A stretch of DNA of 64,000 nucleotides from DATGLG01 sp035294245 (lineage in GTDB: Bacteria; Pseudomonadota; Alphaproteobacteria; JACZXZ01), in contig DATGLG010000033.1 of the NCBI GenBank assembly GCA_035294245.1, positions 1 to 64,000 of the forward strand, written 5' to 3'. Position numbers and translations under genes: made by a program. This document shows positions 25,990 through 34,793 of this stretch, one piece after another. The notes beneath the pieces are model-generated. The model made no database searches, had not been told where the DNA came from, and saw nothing but the letters and a program-made list of their open reading frames with translations. The first letter of the stretch is position 1. Each line of letters opens with the position of its first letter.

Positions 25990-26793
25990 ATGTGGAATTG
26001 GACGCGTCGCTTAATGCTACTGGTGGGAAGCGCCGCCTTATTTTTGGCAATTGCGATCCATTCGAGCCGGGCAGCAGATGACCTCCTCAAGGCCGTAAAG
26101 GATCGCGGCGTTTTGCGAGGTTGTATCGCGCCCTATACGCCCTGGGCCATCAAGGACCCTGCGAATAACCAGTGGGAAGGGATCACGGTCGATATCGCCA
26201 AGGAGCTCGCGGCGGCGCTTAGCGTGAAGCTCGAGCTGGTCGACACGGCGTGGTCGACGATTATCCCCAGCCTGCAGGCGCAGAAATGCGATATCGCGGT
26301 GGCACCTTTGTGGACGTCACCTGCGCGTGCCGAAAATGTCAGCTTCACCTCCCCGATCGGGAGCGACGGCATTGGCCTGTTCGTCCCTGCATCGTCAACT
26401 GCGAAGGGTCCCGAGGATCTGGACAAGCCGGGCAACATCATAGCGGTGCTCGCGGGCTCGGCTGACGAGAAGGTCATGAAGAACCTTTTCAAAAAGGCGA
26501 CGGTCAAGAGCATCGTGACCGACAAGTTTGCCGCTCAAATTCTTGAGGTCGCCGCTGGGAGGGCCACGGCTGCGTCCGGCGGATATGTGGGGAATACGTG
26601 GTTCGTCAACAAGAACCCCTCGATCAAGGTGAAGCCAATCCCCGGCTTCGTGTTGAACAAAAGCAACTACGCCTTTGCCGTGCCGGCGCGCGAATATTTC
26701 TTCCGGGATTTTGTAAACGTCGTCCTGGCCAATCTCGAGATTTCCGGAAAGATGAAGGCCATTCGGGAAAAATGGGAGAAGGGGGGAGAGTGA
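25990..26793 (+). CDS. ABC amino acid-binding protein
   Basis: A 267-residue family 3 solute-binding protein. The N terminus (MWNWTRRLMLLVGSAALFLA..., cleavage near SRAADD) is a Sec signal peptide. ATG at 25990 follows AGGAGG. Typical blocks are RGVLRGCIAPYTPW, GITVDIAKELAAAL and IAVAPLWTSPARAENVSFT, the region that lines the alpha-amino-carboxylate pocket in this family. It should feed the two permeases downstream. No matching ATPase gene is present in the cluster, so an ATPase encoded elsewhere must be shared. Confidence 0.87.
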   Translation: MWNWTRRLMLLVGSAALFLAIAIHSSRAADDLLKAVKDRGVLRGCIAPYTPWAIKDPANNQWEGITVDIAKELAAALSVKLELVDTAWSTIIPSLQAQKCDIAVAPLWTSPARAENVSFTSPIGSDGIGLFVPASSTAKGPEDLDKPGNIIAVLAGSADEKVMKNLFKKATVKSIVTDKFAAQILEVAAGRATAASGGYVGNTWFVNKNPSIKVKPIPGFVLNKSNYAFAVPAREYFFRDFVNVVLANLEISGKMKAIREKWEKGGE

Positions 26794-26883
26794 GCTTAGC
26801 TCGCTAGAAGGCCGCCTCGCTGTTGTGGCTTCGGGTAGCAGACGCCTTCTCATTTTGCGTAACACCGCGCCGATGAGTGGTCC

Positions 26884-27720
26884 ATGGTCGCTCCACTTAG
26901 CCGGTCTATGACCCGAGCAATTGGTCGCCGCGTGCCATCGGGGCGCAGGGTTCGATTCTGGATTACCAGCGATGCGCTCTGGACTTCGATCCTGCCCACG
27001 CTCGCGACCTTGGCGCTTCTTGCCTGGGTCGCATCGCTTATCCAATGGGATTTTGTCGCCTCCCTGGACTTCTCTGTTATCTGGAAGTATCGCTACGCCC
27101 TTTTCCAAGGAGTCTCGACAACCCTTGGCCTCACCTTCGTATCGGTTTCCCTTGGCTTGCTTGTGGGTACTGCATTTGCAATTGCGCTTCAGACACCGCT
27201 TTGGCCGCTTCGTTGGGTGATAACGGCCTATATAGAGCTTCTCCGGAACACGCCGCTCGTTGTCCAGCTATTTTGGGTTCACTTCGCGATGCCGCTCTTG
27301 ACGGGGCTGTCGACCACCCCCTTTGAAAGCGGGATCATCGCGATGTCGCTTCAATCGAGCGCCTATTTGGCGGATATCGCCAAGGCCGGAATCCAGGCAA
27401 TTCCGAAGGGCCAATGGGAAGCGGCGGCTGCGCTTGGCCTTTCTCGCCGGACCACTTGGGTCAAGGTCATCCTGCCTCAAGCAATCAAAATTGTAATTCC
27501 GCCACTTGCAAATATTGCGATCGGGTACTTCAAAAGCAGCTCCGTTCTCGTCCTCCTTTCGGTCGGGGAGCTGATGACCGTGGCATCTCGAATCAGCATG
27601 TATTCCTTCAAGCCGATTGAGACCCTGACCTTCGTGGGCTTGGTGTATCTCGTCCTTGGCTACGGTTTCAGTAGCGCCACGTATAGGCTCGAAGCCTTCT
27701 ACAAGAAGGCAGAGCGTTAG
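26884..27720 (+). CDS. polar amino acid ABC permease (first)
   Basis: A 278-residue HisM/GlnP-type permease with an extended N-terminal arm of about 45 residues before the first helix and the family EAA region (AGIQAIPKGQWEAAAALGLSR). Start at 26884 is not strongly marked; ATG at 26911 is an alternative. It ends with TAG directly followed by the ATG of the second permease, so the two are made together and probably form a heterodimer. Confidence 0.85.
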   Translation: MVAPLSRSMTRAIGRRVPSGRRVRFWITSDALWTSILPTLATLALLAWVASLIQWDFVASLDFSVIWKYRYALFQGVSTTLGLTFVSVSLGLLVGTAFAIALQTPLWPLRWVITAYIELLRNTPLVVQLFWVHFAMPLLTGLSTTPFESGIIAMSLQSSAYLADIAKAGIQAIPKGQWEAAAALGLSRRTTWVKVILPQAIKIVIPPLANIAIGYFKSSSVLVLLSVGELMTVASRISMYSFKPIETLTFVGLVYLVLGYGFSSATYRLEAFYKKAER

Positions 27721-28383
27721 ATGACCTTCGAATTCAAGGTCGTCCTGGATGCCTTCCCGGTCCTCCTCCAAGGACTCTGGATGACCCTGATCCTCGTTGC
27801 CGCATCCCTTCTCCTCGGCATTGCCATAGGACTCTTCGTTTGCGCCGGCCGAATTCTCAGGCGCGGCGTTATCTATTACTTCGCCAACATATATGTCGGA
27901 ATCTTTCGCGGTCTGCCCGAGACCGTGATGATCTTCTGGGTCTACTACTGCGGACCCCTTCTCCTGAACGTAAAGCTCTCCGGGCCAGCGAGCGGCATTC
28001 TCGCCTTGACACTGCCGGCTGGAGCATACCTGGCGGAAATATTCCGCGCGGGGATCGAGGCGGTGCCACGAGGCCAAGTTGAAGCCGCACGCGCACTCGG
28101 ACTGTCCGAACCCTGGGTCGCGTGGCATGTCGTAGCCCCGCAAGCGATTCGAATGATGACCGCACCCTTCGTGGGATTCGTGACGATCCTTCTAAAGAAC
28201 TCGAGCCTCGTATCTGCCGTCGGCGTTGCCGAGCTTTTTTATCGCGCGGTCGTCTTCGGAGATACGAGCTATCGGTATCTCGAGATATTCACGACCGTCG
28301 GCGTCATATATTTCTGCCTGATTTTCCCACTCAGCTTGGCGGCGCAGTATGCCGAGCGCCGCGTTGCTCTCCGGCAACAATAA
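27721..28383 (+). CDS. polar amino acid ABC permease (second)
   Basis: A 220-residue HisQ/HisM-type permease starting immediately after the first permease stop. The EAA region reads GIEAVPRGQVEAARALGLSE, and about five hydrophobic helices follow the family layout. A gap of 105 bases separates it from the Kdd-like gene. The absence of an ATPase gene between here and the next gene is unusual for this importer family. Confidence 0.87.
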   Translation: MTFEFKVVLDAFPVLLQGLWMTLILVAASLLLGIAIGLFVCAGRILRRGVIYYFANIYVGIFRGLPETVMIFWVYYCGPLLLNVKLSGPASGILALTLPAGAYLAEIFRAGIEAVPRGQVEAARALGLSEPWVAWHVVAPQAIRMMTAPFVGFVTILLKNSSLVSAVGVAELFYRAVVFGDTSYRYLEIFTTVGVIYFCLIFPLSLAAQYAERRVALRQQ

Positions 28384-28488
28384 GGGATCGGTCGTGACTG
28401 ACGCTACGAAGACCGAAAAATTGAGGGGTGACATTGTGAGAAGCGAAGGGGTGCGAAGGCTGGCGTCTTTTCTTGGCAAGGTCCTCTG

Positions 28489-29538
28489 ATGCCGAAGCAG
28501 ACATCGTCAATCCGGGGCAAGGGCTGCCCCTATGGGAGCCACCGCGCTGCAGGAGGGCTGCCTCAACCTGCCGAAGTCCTCGATACTCGGCTGCCGATCC
28601 ATTCAAATGAGATCCTGATCGACGTCGAGCTCCTGAACATCGATTCCTCAAGCCTTCGGCAGATTTCCGAGGAATGTGACGGCAAACTCGATCGCATCAA
28701 ATCCCGAATCCTCGAGATCGTCCGACGGCGGGGCAAGATGCACAACCCCGTGACTCGATCGGGAGGCGTGTTGGTCGGCCGGGTTCTGGAGATAGGGAAC
28801 GATTATCCAGCCCAAGGCGTCGTCGTCGGCGACCGGATTTGTCCGATCGTATCACTGTCGCTCGTTCCCCTCTCCCTCACTGAAATCAAATCCATCGATC
28901 TCAAGTCGAACCAAATGGAGGCCCGGGGTAAGGCGATTCTCTTCGAATCGGCGGTATTCGGCAAGCTCCCGGATGATTTTCCGCTACCCCTTTCGGTGGC
29001 TCTCATCGATATCTGTGGAGCCCCTGCTCGTCTCGCGCTGATGGCCAAGCCTGGAGATACCGTCGGCATCCTAGGAGCGGGCAAGGCAGGTTTGGTGAGC
29101 GCCTATGCTGCGCGCGAGATGGTAGGACGGGAAGGCCGGGTCCTCATAGCGGATATCGACCGGCGCATGTTGGACGACATCGCGAGCTGCGGGGTCGCCG
29201 ATGCGGTGATTCAAGTGGATCTGAAGCGGCCCCTCGACGCTCTTCACCAAATCGAGAAGGCAACAAGTGGGACGCTATGCGACATCGTGGTGAGCGTCAC
29301 CAATGTGCCGGACACGGAGGGCGCGGCTATCTTGGCGACGCGGCAGAAAGGCAGAACACTGCTGTTTGGTATGGCGAATACGTTCCAAGTCGCAGCCCTG
29401 TCGGCGGAAGGCGTCGGTCGTGACATCGAGATGATTATCGGGAACGGCTATGTAGAAGGCTGCATCGACAACTGTTTCGCGCTCGTGCGTCGTCATCCGG
29501 CGTTGCGTAGCGTTCTCGAAAAGCGGTTGCTCGTTTAG
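28489..29538 (+). CDS. kdd: L-erythro-3,5-diaminohexanoate dehydrogenase-like
   Basis: A 349-residue medium-chain dehydrogenase/reductase-like protein that matches the Kdd family in several blocks: YGSHRAAGGLPQPAEVLD at the N terminus, NEILIDVELLNIDSSS, RGKMHNPVTRSGGVL, GKAILFES and IIGNGYVEG near the end. A Rossmann turn GILGAGKAG lies near residue 190. In amino-acid-fermenting bacteria Kdd deaminates 3,5-diaminohexanoate to the 3-keto acid cleaved by Kce, and a Kce-family gene is at 24087. No lysine or beta-lysine aminomutase is in the window, so the real substrate may be another beta-amino acid. It is the last gene of the cluster, before a hairpin. Confidence 0.85.
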   Translation: MPKQTSSIRGKGCPYGSHRAAGGLPQPAEVLDTRLPIHSNEILIDVELLNIDSSSLRQISEECDGKLDRIKSRILEIVRRRGKMHNPVTRSGGVLVGRVLEIGNDYPAQGVVVGDRICPIVSLSLVPLSLTEIKSIDLKSNQMEARGKAILFESAVFGKLPDDFPLPLSVALIDICGAPARLALMAKPGDTVGILGAGKAGLVSAYAAREMVGREGRVLIADIDRRMLDDIASCGVADAVIQVDLKRPLDALHQIEKATSGTLCDIVVSVTNVPDTEGAAILATRQKGRTLLFGMANTFQVAALSAEGVGRDIEMIIGNGYVEGCIDNCFALVRRHPALRSVLEKRLLV

Positions 29539-29616
29539 GAATCGCACCTGTATGCGAACGATGCCGCAGACAGCCTGAGCCTCGCTCTTCAACTCACTGC
29601 ACCCCGAAACGGGCGA

Positions 29617-29635
29617 GCGCCCCCCGATGGGGCGC
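29617..29635. terminator. bidirectional hairpin between convergent genes
   Basis: GCGCCCC and GGGGCGC form a perfect seven-base stem around CCGAT, ending one base before the stop of the convergent amidohydrolase gene. A smaller CCCCG-AAA-CGGG hairpin lies just before it. Position between two converging operons suggests a shared terminator. Confidence 0.5.
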
Positions 29636-29636
29636 A

Positions 29637-31151
29637 TTACAAATCGCTCGGTTGACTACCATATCTGTTGATGCCGATTTGCTGCTCGGCGCACCTTCTG
29701 TACATCCGTTCGAGGCAGGGCTCGAACGCGCGGTTCATCGCTTCGATCTCCGCGTAATGCTTCTGAAACTCCGGCAGATACTTCTCGATCTCGGCCAGGA
29801 TGTCGGCTTCGTTGATCCTGGTGAGCGAGCCGTTCTCGACAACCACCTCTCCATTGACGATCACCCGCTCGATCGATGCACCGTTTTCGCAATAGACAAG
29901 CTGGTTTCGGATATCGTTGAGCGGTAGGAAGTTCAAGCTGCGCAGATTGAGAACGATCATGTCGGCTTTCTTTCCCGGCTCCAGGGAGCCGACCTCGCCA
30001 TGAAGCATCGCGCTTCGAGCACCCCCTATCGTTGCGCAGCGCAAGATCTCGTCCGCGGTGGGCCACCTCGAGCGGTCTGGTGTCGTTACCTTATGGAGCA
30101 AGGCCGCCAAGTTCATGACGTCGAACATGCGGGGTGTATCATTGCTGGCGACACCGTCGGAGCCCAGAGCGACGTTGACGCCGGCTTCGAGCAGCTTCCG
30201 ATAGGGCATGATGCCGGATCCCAGCTTTGTGTTCGATTTCGGATTGTGCACGACCGAGGATTTCGCCGCCCCCATCATCTCGATGTCCGCATCGGTCACC
30301 CAGATCGAATGCGCCATCGTGGTTCGCTCGCTCAGGACGTCCAGGTCGTAGAGATGCTGCACCAGAGATTTGCCGTAGAACTCCCGGCCCGCAACCGCCT
30401 GCACCTTCGTCTCGAGCACATGAAGATGATAGGCGGTATCCGCCGCGCGGGCGAGTTCGTGGGCGCCTATCAATAAGTCCGGCGTGCAGCGCTGCGGACC
30501 GCCTGGTCCGAGGACATACCGCAGTCGTCCATCCGCCTTGCCGTGGAAGCGCCTGATCGCCTCCTTCGAGAAGTCGAGGAACTCCGCCGCCGTCAGCGGA
30601 CGCTTGCGCCTGGCCTGGCTCAGCAAGGCCGGGGGGAAGAGCTCGCTCGTATACGGCAAGGTATCGACCAACGGAATGTTGATAATGTGCCCCGATACAC
30701 CGGCCCTGACACCCAGCACCTCGTAGGCCCTGAAGACCGCTCCCAGCTGCTCGAGGTTCTGGCCGGGCATCTCGATGACGTCGTCGAGGATGGTCGTGAC
30801 ACCGGCTTTGAGGCACTCGATGCCACAGAGCATCGTACGAAGATAGATCACCCTGTCGGACAATGGGCTGCATCCCAGGATTGGATAGGCGTACAGCATC
30901 CAGATCTCGAGCGGCATGTTGTCATAACGGCCCTTGAGGAAGGTTTCCCACGAATGGATGTGGGCGTTCACGAGCCCGGGCATAACCAGCCGCCCGCGTC
31001 CGTCGAGGACGATGTCCGCGTCTCGCTTCGACGCGACATCGCCAACCTCGCTGATGCTGTCGCCTTCGATGAAGACATCTCCGACCAGGGGATTCGTGCC
31101 GTTTCGGGCGTCCATCGTCATAATGGTGGCGCCCTTGATCAGAATTGACAC
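29637..31151 (-). CDS. amidohydrolase-family deaminase/hydrolase (TrzN/SsnA-like)
   Basis: A 504-residue metal-dependent hydrolase of the cytosine/guanine-deaminase-like amidohydrolase group. Metal ligands are visible: His64 and His66 in NAHIHSW, a later His in HLHVLET, His in TMAHSIWV and Asp in GSDGVASND. This group includes chlorohydrolases, guanine deaminase and 8-oxoguanine-type deaminases. It follows the second permease of the importer by 54 bases on the same strand and is read as the last gene of the nine-gene ureide-type operon; the imported compound may be its substrate. Confidence 0.85.
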   Translation of the reverse strand: MSILIKGATIMTMDARNGTNPLVGDVFIEGDSISEVGDVASKRDADIVLDGRGRLVMPGLVNAHIHSWETFLKGRYDNMPLEIWMLYAYPILGCSPLSDRVIYLRTMLCGIECLKAGVTTILDDVIEMPGQNLEQLGAVFRAYEVLGVRAGVSGHIINIPLVDTLPYTSELFPPALLSQARRKRPLTAAEFLDFSKEAIRRFHGKADGRLRYVLGPGGPQRCTPDLLIGAHELARAADTAYHLHVLETKVQAVAGREFYGKSLVQHLYDLDVLSERTTMAHSIWVTDADIEMMGAAKSSVVHNPKSNTKLGSGIMPYRKLLEAGVNVALGSDGVASNDTPRMFDVMNLAALLHKVTTPDRSRWPTADEILRCATIGGARSAMLHGEVGSLEPGKKADMIVLNLRSLNFLPLNDIRNQLVYCENGASIERVIVNGEVVVENGSLTRINEADILAEIEKYLPEFQKHYAEIEAMNRAFEPCLERMYRRCAEQQIGINRYGSQPSDL

Positions 31152-31205
31152 CGCCCTTCTCCCTCTGAGTCTTATCTTGTCACTATCGGCGGGTAAGATT
31201 GCCTA

Positions 31206-32015
31206 TTACGGCCACCACACCGCACGCTTATTCACCCAACTGACAAGTCCATAAAGGACCAAGCTTATTGCGACTGATGCGATGACCGCCGACCAGGCCT
31301 CGACGAAGTTCATCATCTGCGTCGCCTGATAGATGCTCCAGCCGAGTCCGGAACGAGCGCCGAGCATTTCGATCACTACGGCGAGGATCATGCTGTGAAC
31401 GATCGCCACCTTCAGTCCGGAAAAGATCGACGGCAGTGCGCCCGGCAGCCGCAAAGCCCACATGATCTTGCGGTCGTCTGCACCAAAGCTGCGCAGCAAG
31501 GCGATAGCGCCCGGATCGCAGCTCTTAAGTCCCGCCAAGGTGTTAAGGAGAACGGCATAGCTGACGACGACGATGATCAGGGCGATCTTCGAGCCAGACC
31601 CGATGCCGAACCAGATCGTGACCAACGGTCCGAACGCGATCATCGGCACGGAATTGATGGTCACGTAAACCGGCATGAAGATTCGCTCAATGGGCTGGTA
31701 CATAACCATGCCGATTGCGAGCAGAAAGCCGATCGCGCTTCCCGAGACAAATCCCACGCAGGCTTCGAAGATCGTCGTCAGCGCATTGTGCCCAAGCCCG
31801 GGCAGATCGTTGAGCGCCGTGGTCAGGATTTGCTGCGGCAACGGCAGGACAAAGGGCGGAATGTCGAGCCCCTTGACGGCGAGCTCCCATAACACGAGCA
31901 ATAGGACGATGCCCAGAATCGGCGGCCAAGCCTGAGCGAGCGTTTGCTGCGCCGCTCGGCCGAAAGCGAACCCGCCGCCACGGGTCATCGGACGCGCCCA
32001 ATAGACCCCTCTCAC
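31206..32015 (-). CDS. ABC permease, nitrate/taurine type (second of pair)
   Basis: A 269-residue BPD_transp_1 permease. The start is GTG at 32015, placed by AGGAGGAA immediately upstream and by a four-base GTGA overlap with the preceding permease gene; ATG at 31988 is possible but lacks this context. The coupling region LLRSFGADDRKIMWALRLPGA is typical. Two different permease genes side by side suggest a heterodimeric channel. Confidence 0.86.
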   Translation of the reverse strand: MRGVYWARPMTRGGGFAFGRAAQQTLAQAWPPILGIVLLLVLWELAVKGLDIPPFVLPLPQQILTTALNDLPGLGHNALTTIFEACVGFVSGSAIGFLLAIGMVMYQPIERIFMPVYVTINSVPMIAFGPLVTIWFGIGSGSKIALIIVVVSYAVLLNTLAGLKSCDPGAIALLRSFGADDRKIMWALRLPGALPSIFSGLKVAIVHSMILAVVIEMLGARSGLGWSIYQATQMMNFVEAWSAVIASVAISLVLYGLVSWVNKRAVWWP

Positions 32016-32764
32016 ATTTCCTCCTGCCACCATACGAACCAGTCTTGCAGCATTGCGATCACCAGGAAGAGGAAGGCTCCGGCCACCCCCGTCAGGACGA
32101 TCCCAGCCCACAGCTCCGGCATCTGGTAGTTGTACATTGAGAGAAGCAGCACCACGCCGAGCCCAACCTGGGCGCCGAACCATTCGCCAACGATCGCGCC
32201 GACCAGACCGAGGCTGGCGCCGAGGCGGACGGCCGTGCAAATGCTTGGAAGCGCCATCGGGAACTCCAGCTTGCGGAAGATCGTCAAGCTGCTCGCGCCG
32301 AAGCTGCGCAGCAGCCCGATATGCTGCGGGCTGACGGAGCGCAGGCCCCTCAAGGTGTTGACCGCGACCGGGAAGAAAGTGAGGTAGAAGGAGATGAAGA
32401 CTTTCGACGCCAGCCCATTTCCGAACCAGATGATCACGATGGCGCCGAAAGCGATGATCGGAACGGCCTGGGAGGCGACGAAATAGGGGAAGAACATTCG
32501 CTCCAGCAGTCGCACGCGAAAGAAGATCACGCCGCTGACGACACCGACAACGGTGCCGATAACGATGCCGAGGACCGCTTCGAGCACGGTGGTCCCCACG
32601 GCCGCAGCAAAGGCGCCAGATTGTGCCCATATCGTCCGCGCGATGACCGCAGGCGATGGTATGTAGGCGAGTGGAACATCGAACACGCCCACCACGAGCT
32701 GCCAGATCGCGAAAAGCAACAGCAGCACGATCACGTTCTTCATGCCGCTTCTCAACATCGGCAC
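32012..32764 (-). CDS. ABC permease, nitrate/taurine type (first of pair)
   Basis: A 250-residue permease homologous to its downstream neighbour (shared LLRSFGA coupling region, here LLRSFGASSLTIFRKLEFP). The annotated start is GTG at 32764; ATG at 32758 or 32743 are equally possible. It begins nine bases after the ATPase stop, so ATPase and both permeases are translated together. Confidence 0.84.
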   Translation of the reverse strand: MPMLRSGMKNVIVLLLLFAIWQLVVGVFDVPLAYIPSPAVIARTIWAQSGAFAAAVGTTVLEAVLGIVIGTVVGVVSGVIFFRVRLLERMFFPYFVASQAVPIIAFGAIVIIWFGNGLASKVFISFYLTFFPVAVNTLRGLRSVSPQHIGLLRSFGASSLTIFRKLEFPMALPSICTAVRLGASLGLVGAIVGEWFGAQVGLGVVLLLSMYNYQMPELWAGIVLTGVAGAFLFLVIAMLQDWFVWWQEEM

Positions 32765-32772
32765 CGCCCTGC

Positions 32773-33594
32773 CTATGCGCCTTCGACCTTGGCCTCGATC
32801 CGCGACATCGAGGCAAAGGTCTTCAGGCTTTCATCCTCGACCGCATTCAACAGCCGCCGCTTGAGCTCGACGAACTCTGGCGAGGTCAGCACTGAGGGGG
32901 AGCGCGGCCTCGCGATGGGGACGTCGACCTCCATCTTGATGTGGCCCGGTCGGGCCGACATCACCACGACGCGGTCGCCCAGGTAGATCGCTTCGTCGAT
33001 GTCATGCGTAATGAAAAGAACGGTGCGCTTGAACTTGCTCCACACATCGAGAAGCCACCGTTGCATCATCGTGCGCGTCAGCGCGTCGAGCGCGCCAAAG
33101 GGCTCGTCGAGGAGCATGATATCCCGATCGAACAGGAAGGTCCGCATCAAGGCGACCCGCTGGCGCATTCCGCCGGAGAGCTGCTGCGGGTAATGGCGCT
33201 CGAATCCACCCAGGCCGAACTGATCGAGTGCCGCCAGGGCGCGGCGGCGTGCCTCGGCCCGAGGGACGCCGTCAATCTCGGCGGCGAGTATAGCGTTGTC
33301 CAGAACCGTTCGCCATGGCATCAGCATGTCGCGCTGGGGCATGAAAGCCACGCGTCCCAGCAGATGGTCGGCGGCCTGACGCTTGCCGTCGATGTAGAGC
33401 TCGGCCCCGTCGTCCGGCGAGATCAGGCCGACCATGATGCTGAACAAGGTGCTCTTACCGCAACCGCTGGGGCCGACAACCGTCACGAACTCGCCGCTCT
33501 GCACGGCCAGATCGACGCCTTCAAGAGCGGCAACGCGACGCGTGTCTGCGCCGAAATGCTTGCTGACGCCTCGCAGGCGTATCTTCTCTGTCAA
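32773..33594 (-). CDS. ABC importer ATPase, nitrate/taurine type
   Basis: A 273-residue ABC ATPase with Walker A GPSGCGKST, Q-loop FMPQRDMLMPW, signature LSGGMRQR, Walker B MLLDEPFGALD and switch His in ITHD. It lies between the binding-protein gene and the two permease genes, separated from the former by a hairpin at 33630-33659. Confidence 0.88.
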   Translation of the reverse strand: MTEKIRLRGVSKHFGADTRRVAALEGVDLAVQSGEFVTVVGPSGCGKSTLFSIMVGLISPDDGAELYIDGKRQAADHLLGRVAFMPQRDMLMPWRTVLDNAILAAEIDGVPRAEARRRALAALDQFGLGGFERHYPQQLSGGMRQRVALMRTFLFDRDIMLLDEPFGALDALTRTMMQRWLLDVWSKFKRTVLFITHDIDEAIYLGDRVVVMSARPGHIKMEVDVPIARPRSPSVLTSPEFVELKRRLLNAVEDESLKTFASMSRIEAKVEGA

Positions 33595-33629
33595 GTCACA
33601 ATCCGTCTCAGTTCGAGAGTGAAGACGTT

Positions 33630-33659
33630 CCGGGCGAGCCGCCTAAGGGCCTCGCTCGG
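33630..33659 (-). terminator. intercistronic hairpin after binding-protein gene
   Basis: CCGGGCGAG and CTCGCTCGG pair in eight of nine positions around a 12-base loop in the 93-base gap between the binding-protein stop and the ATPase start. Such hairpins commonly cut or stabilise the upstream message so that binding protein is made in excess over the membrane parts. This is inferred from position. Confidence 0.45.
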
Positions 33660-33687
33660 GGCCTTTCATCTTGGTTCGGGTCGGCGT

Positions 33688-34725
33688 CTAGCCTGCGACC
33701 TTCTTGTCCTTGTCCGGTACATGCTCCCAGAAGGTGCGATCAACCGCCTTTTCCACGTCGACCGCCTGCTTGATCACGCCATTGTCCACCAGGAACTTGT
33801 TGGTGAATTCGAGCGCCTTCATGTCGATATACCCGATACCCTTGGTTCTTCCGTCACCATACAGCAGTAGGGCGGGAATCTGGGCCAGCTCGTCTTCCTG
33901 GTGCACGCGATTTCCGCCGGGAAGAGACTTCATCAGAATATCGATAGCCTCCTTCCGATGCTCGAGCGCATAAACCCATCCGCGCAAGCTGGCGGTGAGG
34001 AATCCTTGGACGAGCTTCGGATTCTCCTTCACCGTCTTTTCATTGACGATAATGGATTCGTTGGGAAGGTTGACGCCCATCTGCGCGGGGTTGAACACGA
34101 CCAGATCCGTTATCCCTTCTCGCTTCAGGACCGGCAGCTCGTCATATAGCGTCGCCGTAGCGACGTCGACCTTGCCCTCTGTGAAGGGGACCATGCTCGC
34201 CGCCTGGGCCTGGATGTGCACCGAGTCGAGCGGAATACCTTGTGACTTCAGCACCCCCTGAAGGATGAATTGCGGGCCGGTAAACCACGTGGAGATCGTT
34301 TTGCCCTTGACGTCGGAGAACTTCTTGATGCCCGACTTGGGCAGCGCGATGAAGCGATAGGGCGTCTCCTGAAACAACATGCCGATGCCGACGATCGGCA
34401 TCTGTTTGCTTCGAGCTTGCAGAAGCGACGCCGCGCCACCCGCATGTCCGAAGGTATCGCTTCCCGAGGCGACCATATTCTCGCCGATGATATTCGGCCC
34501 GCCGGGGTTGATGGTAAGGTCGAGCCCCTCTTCCGCATACCATCCCTTGTCCTTGGCGACGTAATAACCGACGAATTGCGCCGATGCGAGCCACTTGAGG
34601 CGAAGAGACGCCTTCGTGAGCTCCTTGGCGGAGCTTGAGCGGGCGAAGAGCGGAGACGCAGCCGTCGCCGCCATCGTCGCAATCATGCGGCGGCGGCTCA
34701 ATTTGATCTCGGACATTTTGCTCAT
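33688..34725 (-). CDS. ABC substrate-binding protein, NMT1/THI5 type
   Basis: A 345-residue NMT1/THI5-like periplasmic binding protein. ATG at 34725 follows GGGAG and gives a signal peptide with a triple arginine (KLSRRRMIATMAATAASP), probably Tat. Family blocks are LRLKWLASAQFVGYYVAKDKGWY and LTINPGGPNI; this branch often binds pyrimidine-like, riboflavin-like or other heterocyclic ligands, which fits the ring-opening enzymes upstream in the operon. A frame extending to 34860 has no ribosome site. Confidence 0.86.
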   Translation of the reverse strand: MSKMSEIKLSRRRMIATMAATAASPLFARSSSAKELTKASLRLKWLASAQFVGYYVAKDKGWYAEEGLDLTINPGGPNIIGENMVASGSDTFGHAGGAASLLQARSKQMPIVGIGMLFQETPYRFIALPKSGIKKFSDVKGKTISTWFTGPQFILQGVLKSQGIPLDSVHIQAQAASMVPFTEGKVDVATATLYDELPVLKREGITDLVVFNPAQMGVNLPNESIIVNEKTVKENPKLVQGFLTASLRGWVYALEHRKEAIDILMKSLPGGNRVHQEDELAQIPALLLYGDGRTKGIGYIDMKALEFTNKFLVDNGVIKQAVDVEKAVDRTFWEHVPDKDKKVAG

Positions 34726-34793
34726 GGTCGTTCTCCCTGTTGTCGATTTGATCGAGATGGCAGATTCCGCCGTGGCTCTCGTGCCAAACGCTC

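Noticed and set aside
31206..32816. Single 536-residue double permease
   Set aside because: The upstream half is an out-of-phase reading of the first permease gene. AGGAGGAA and a GTGA overlap show two separate genes.
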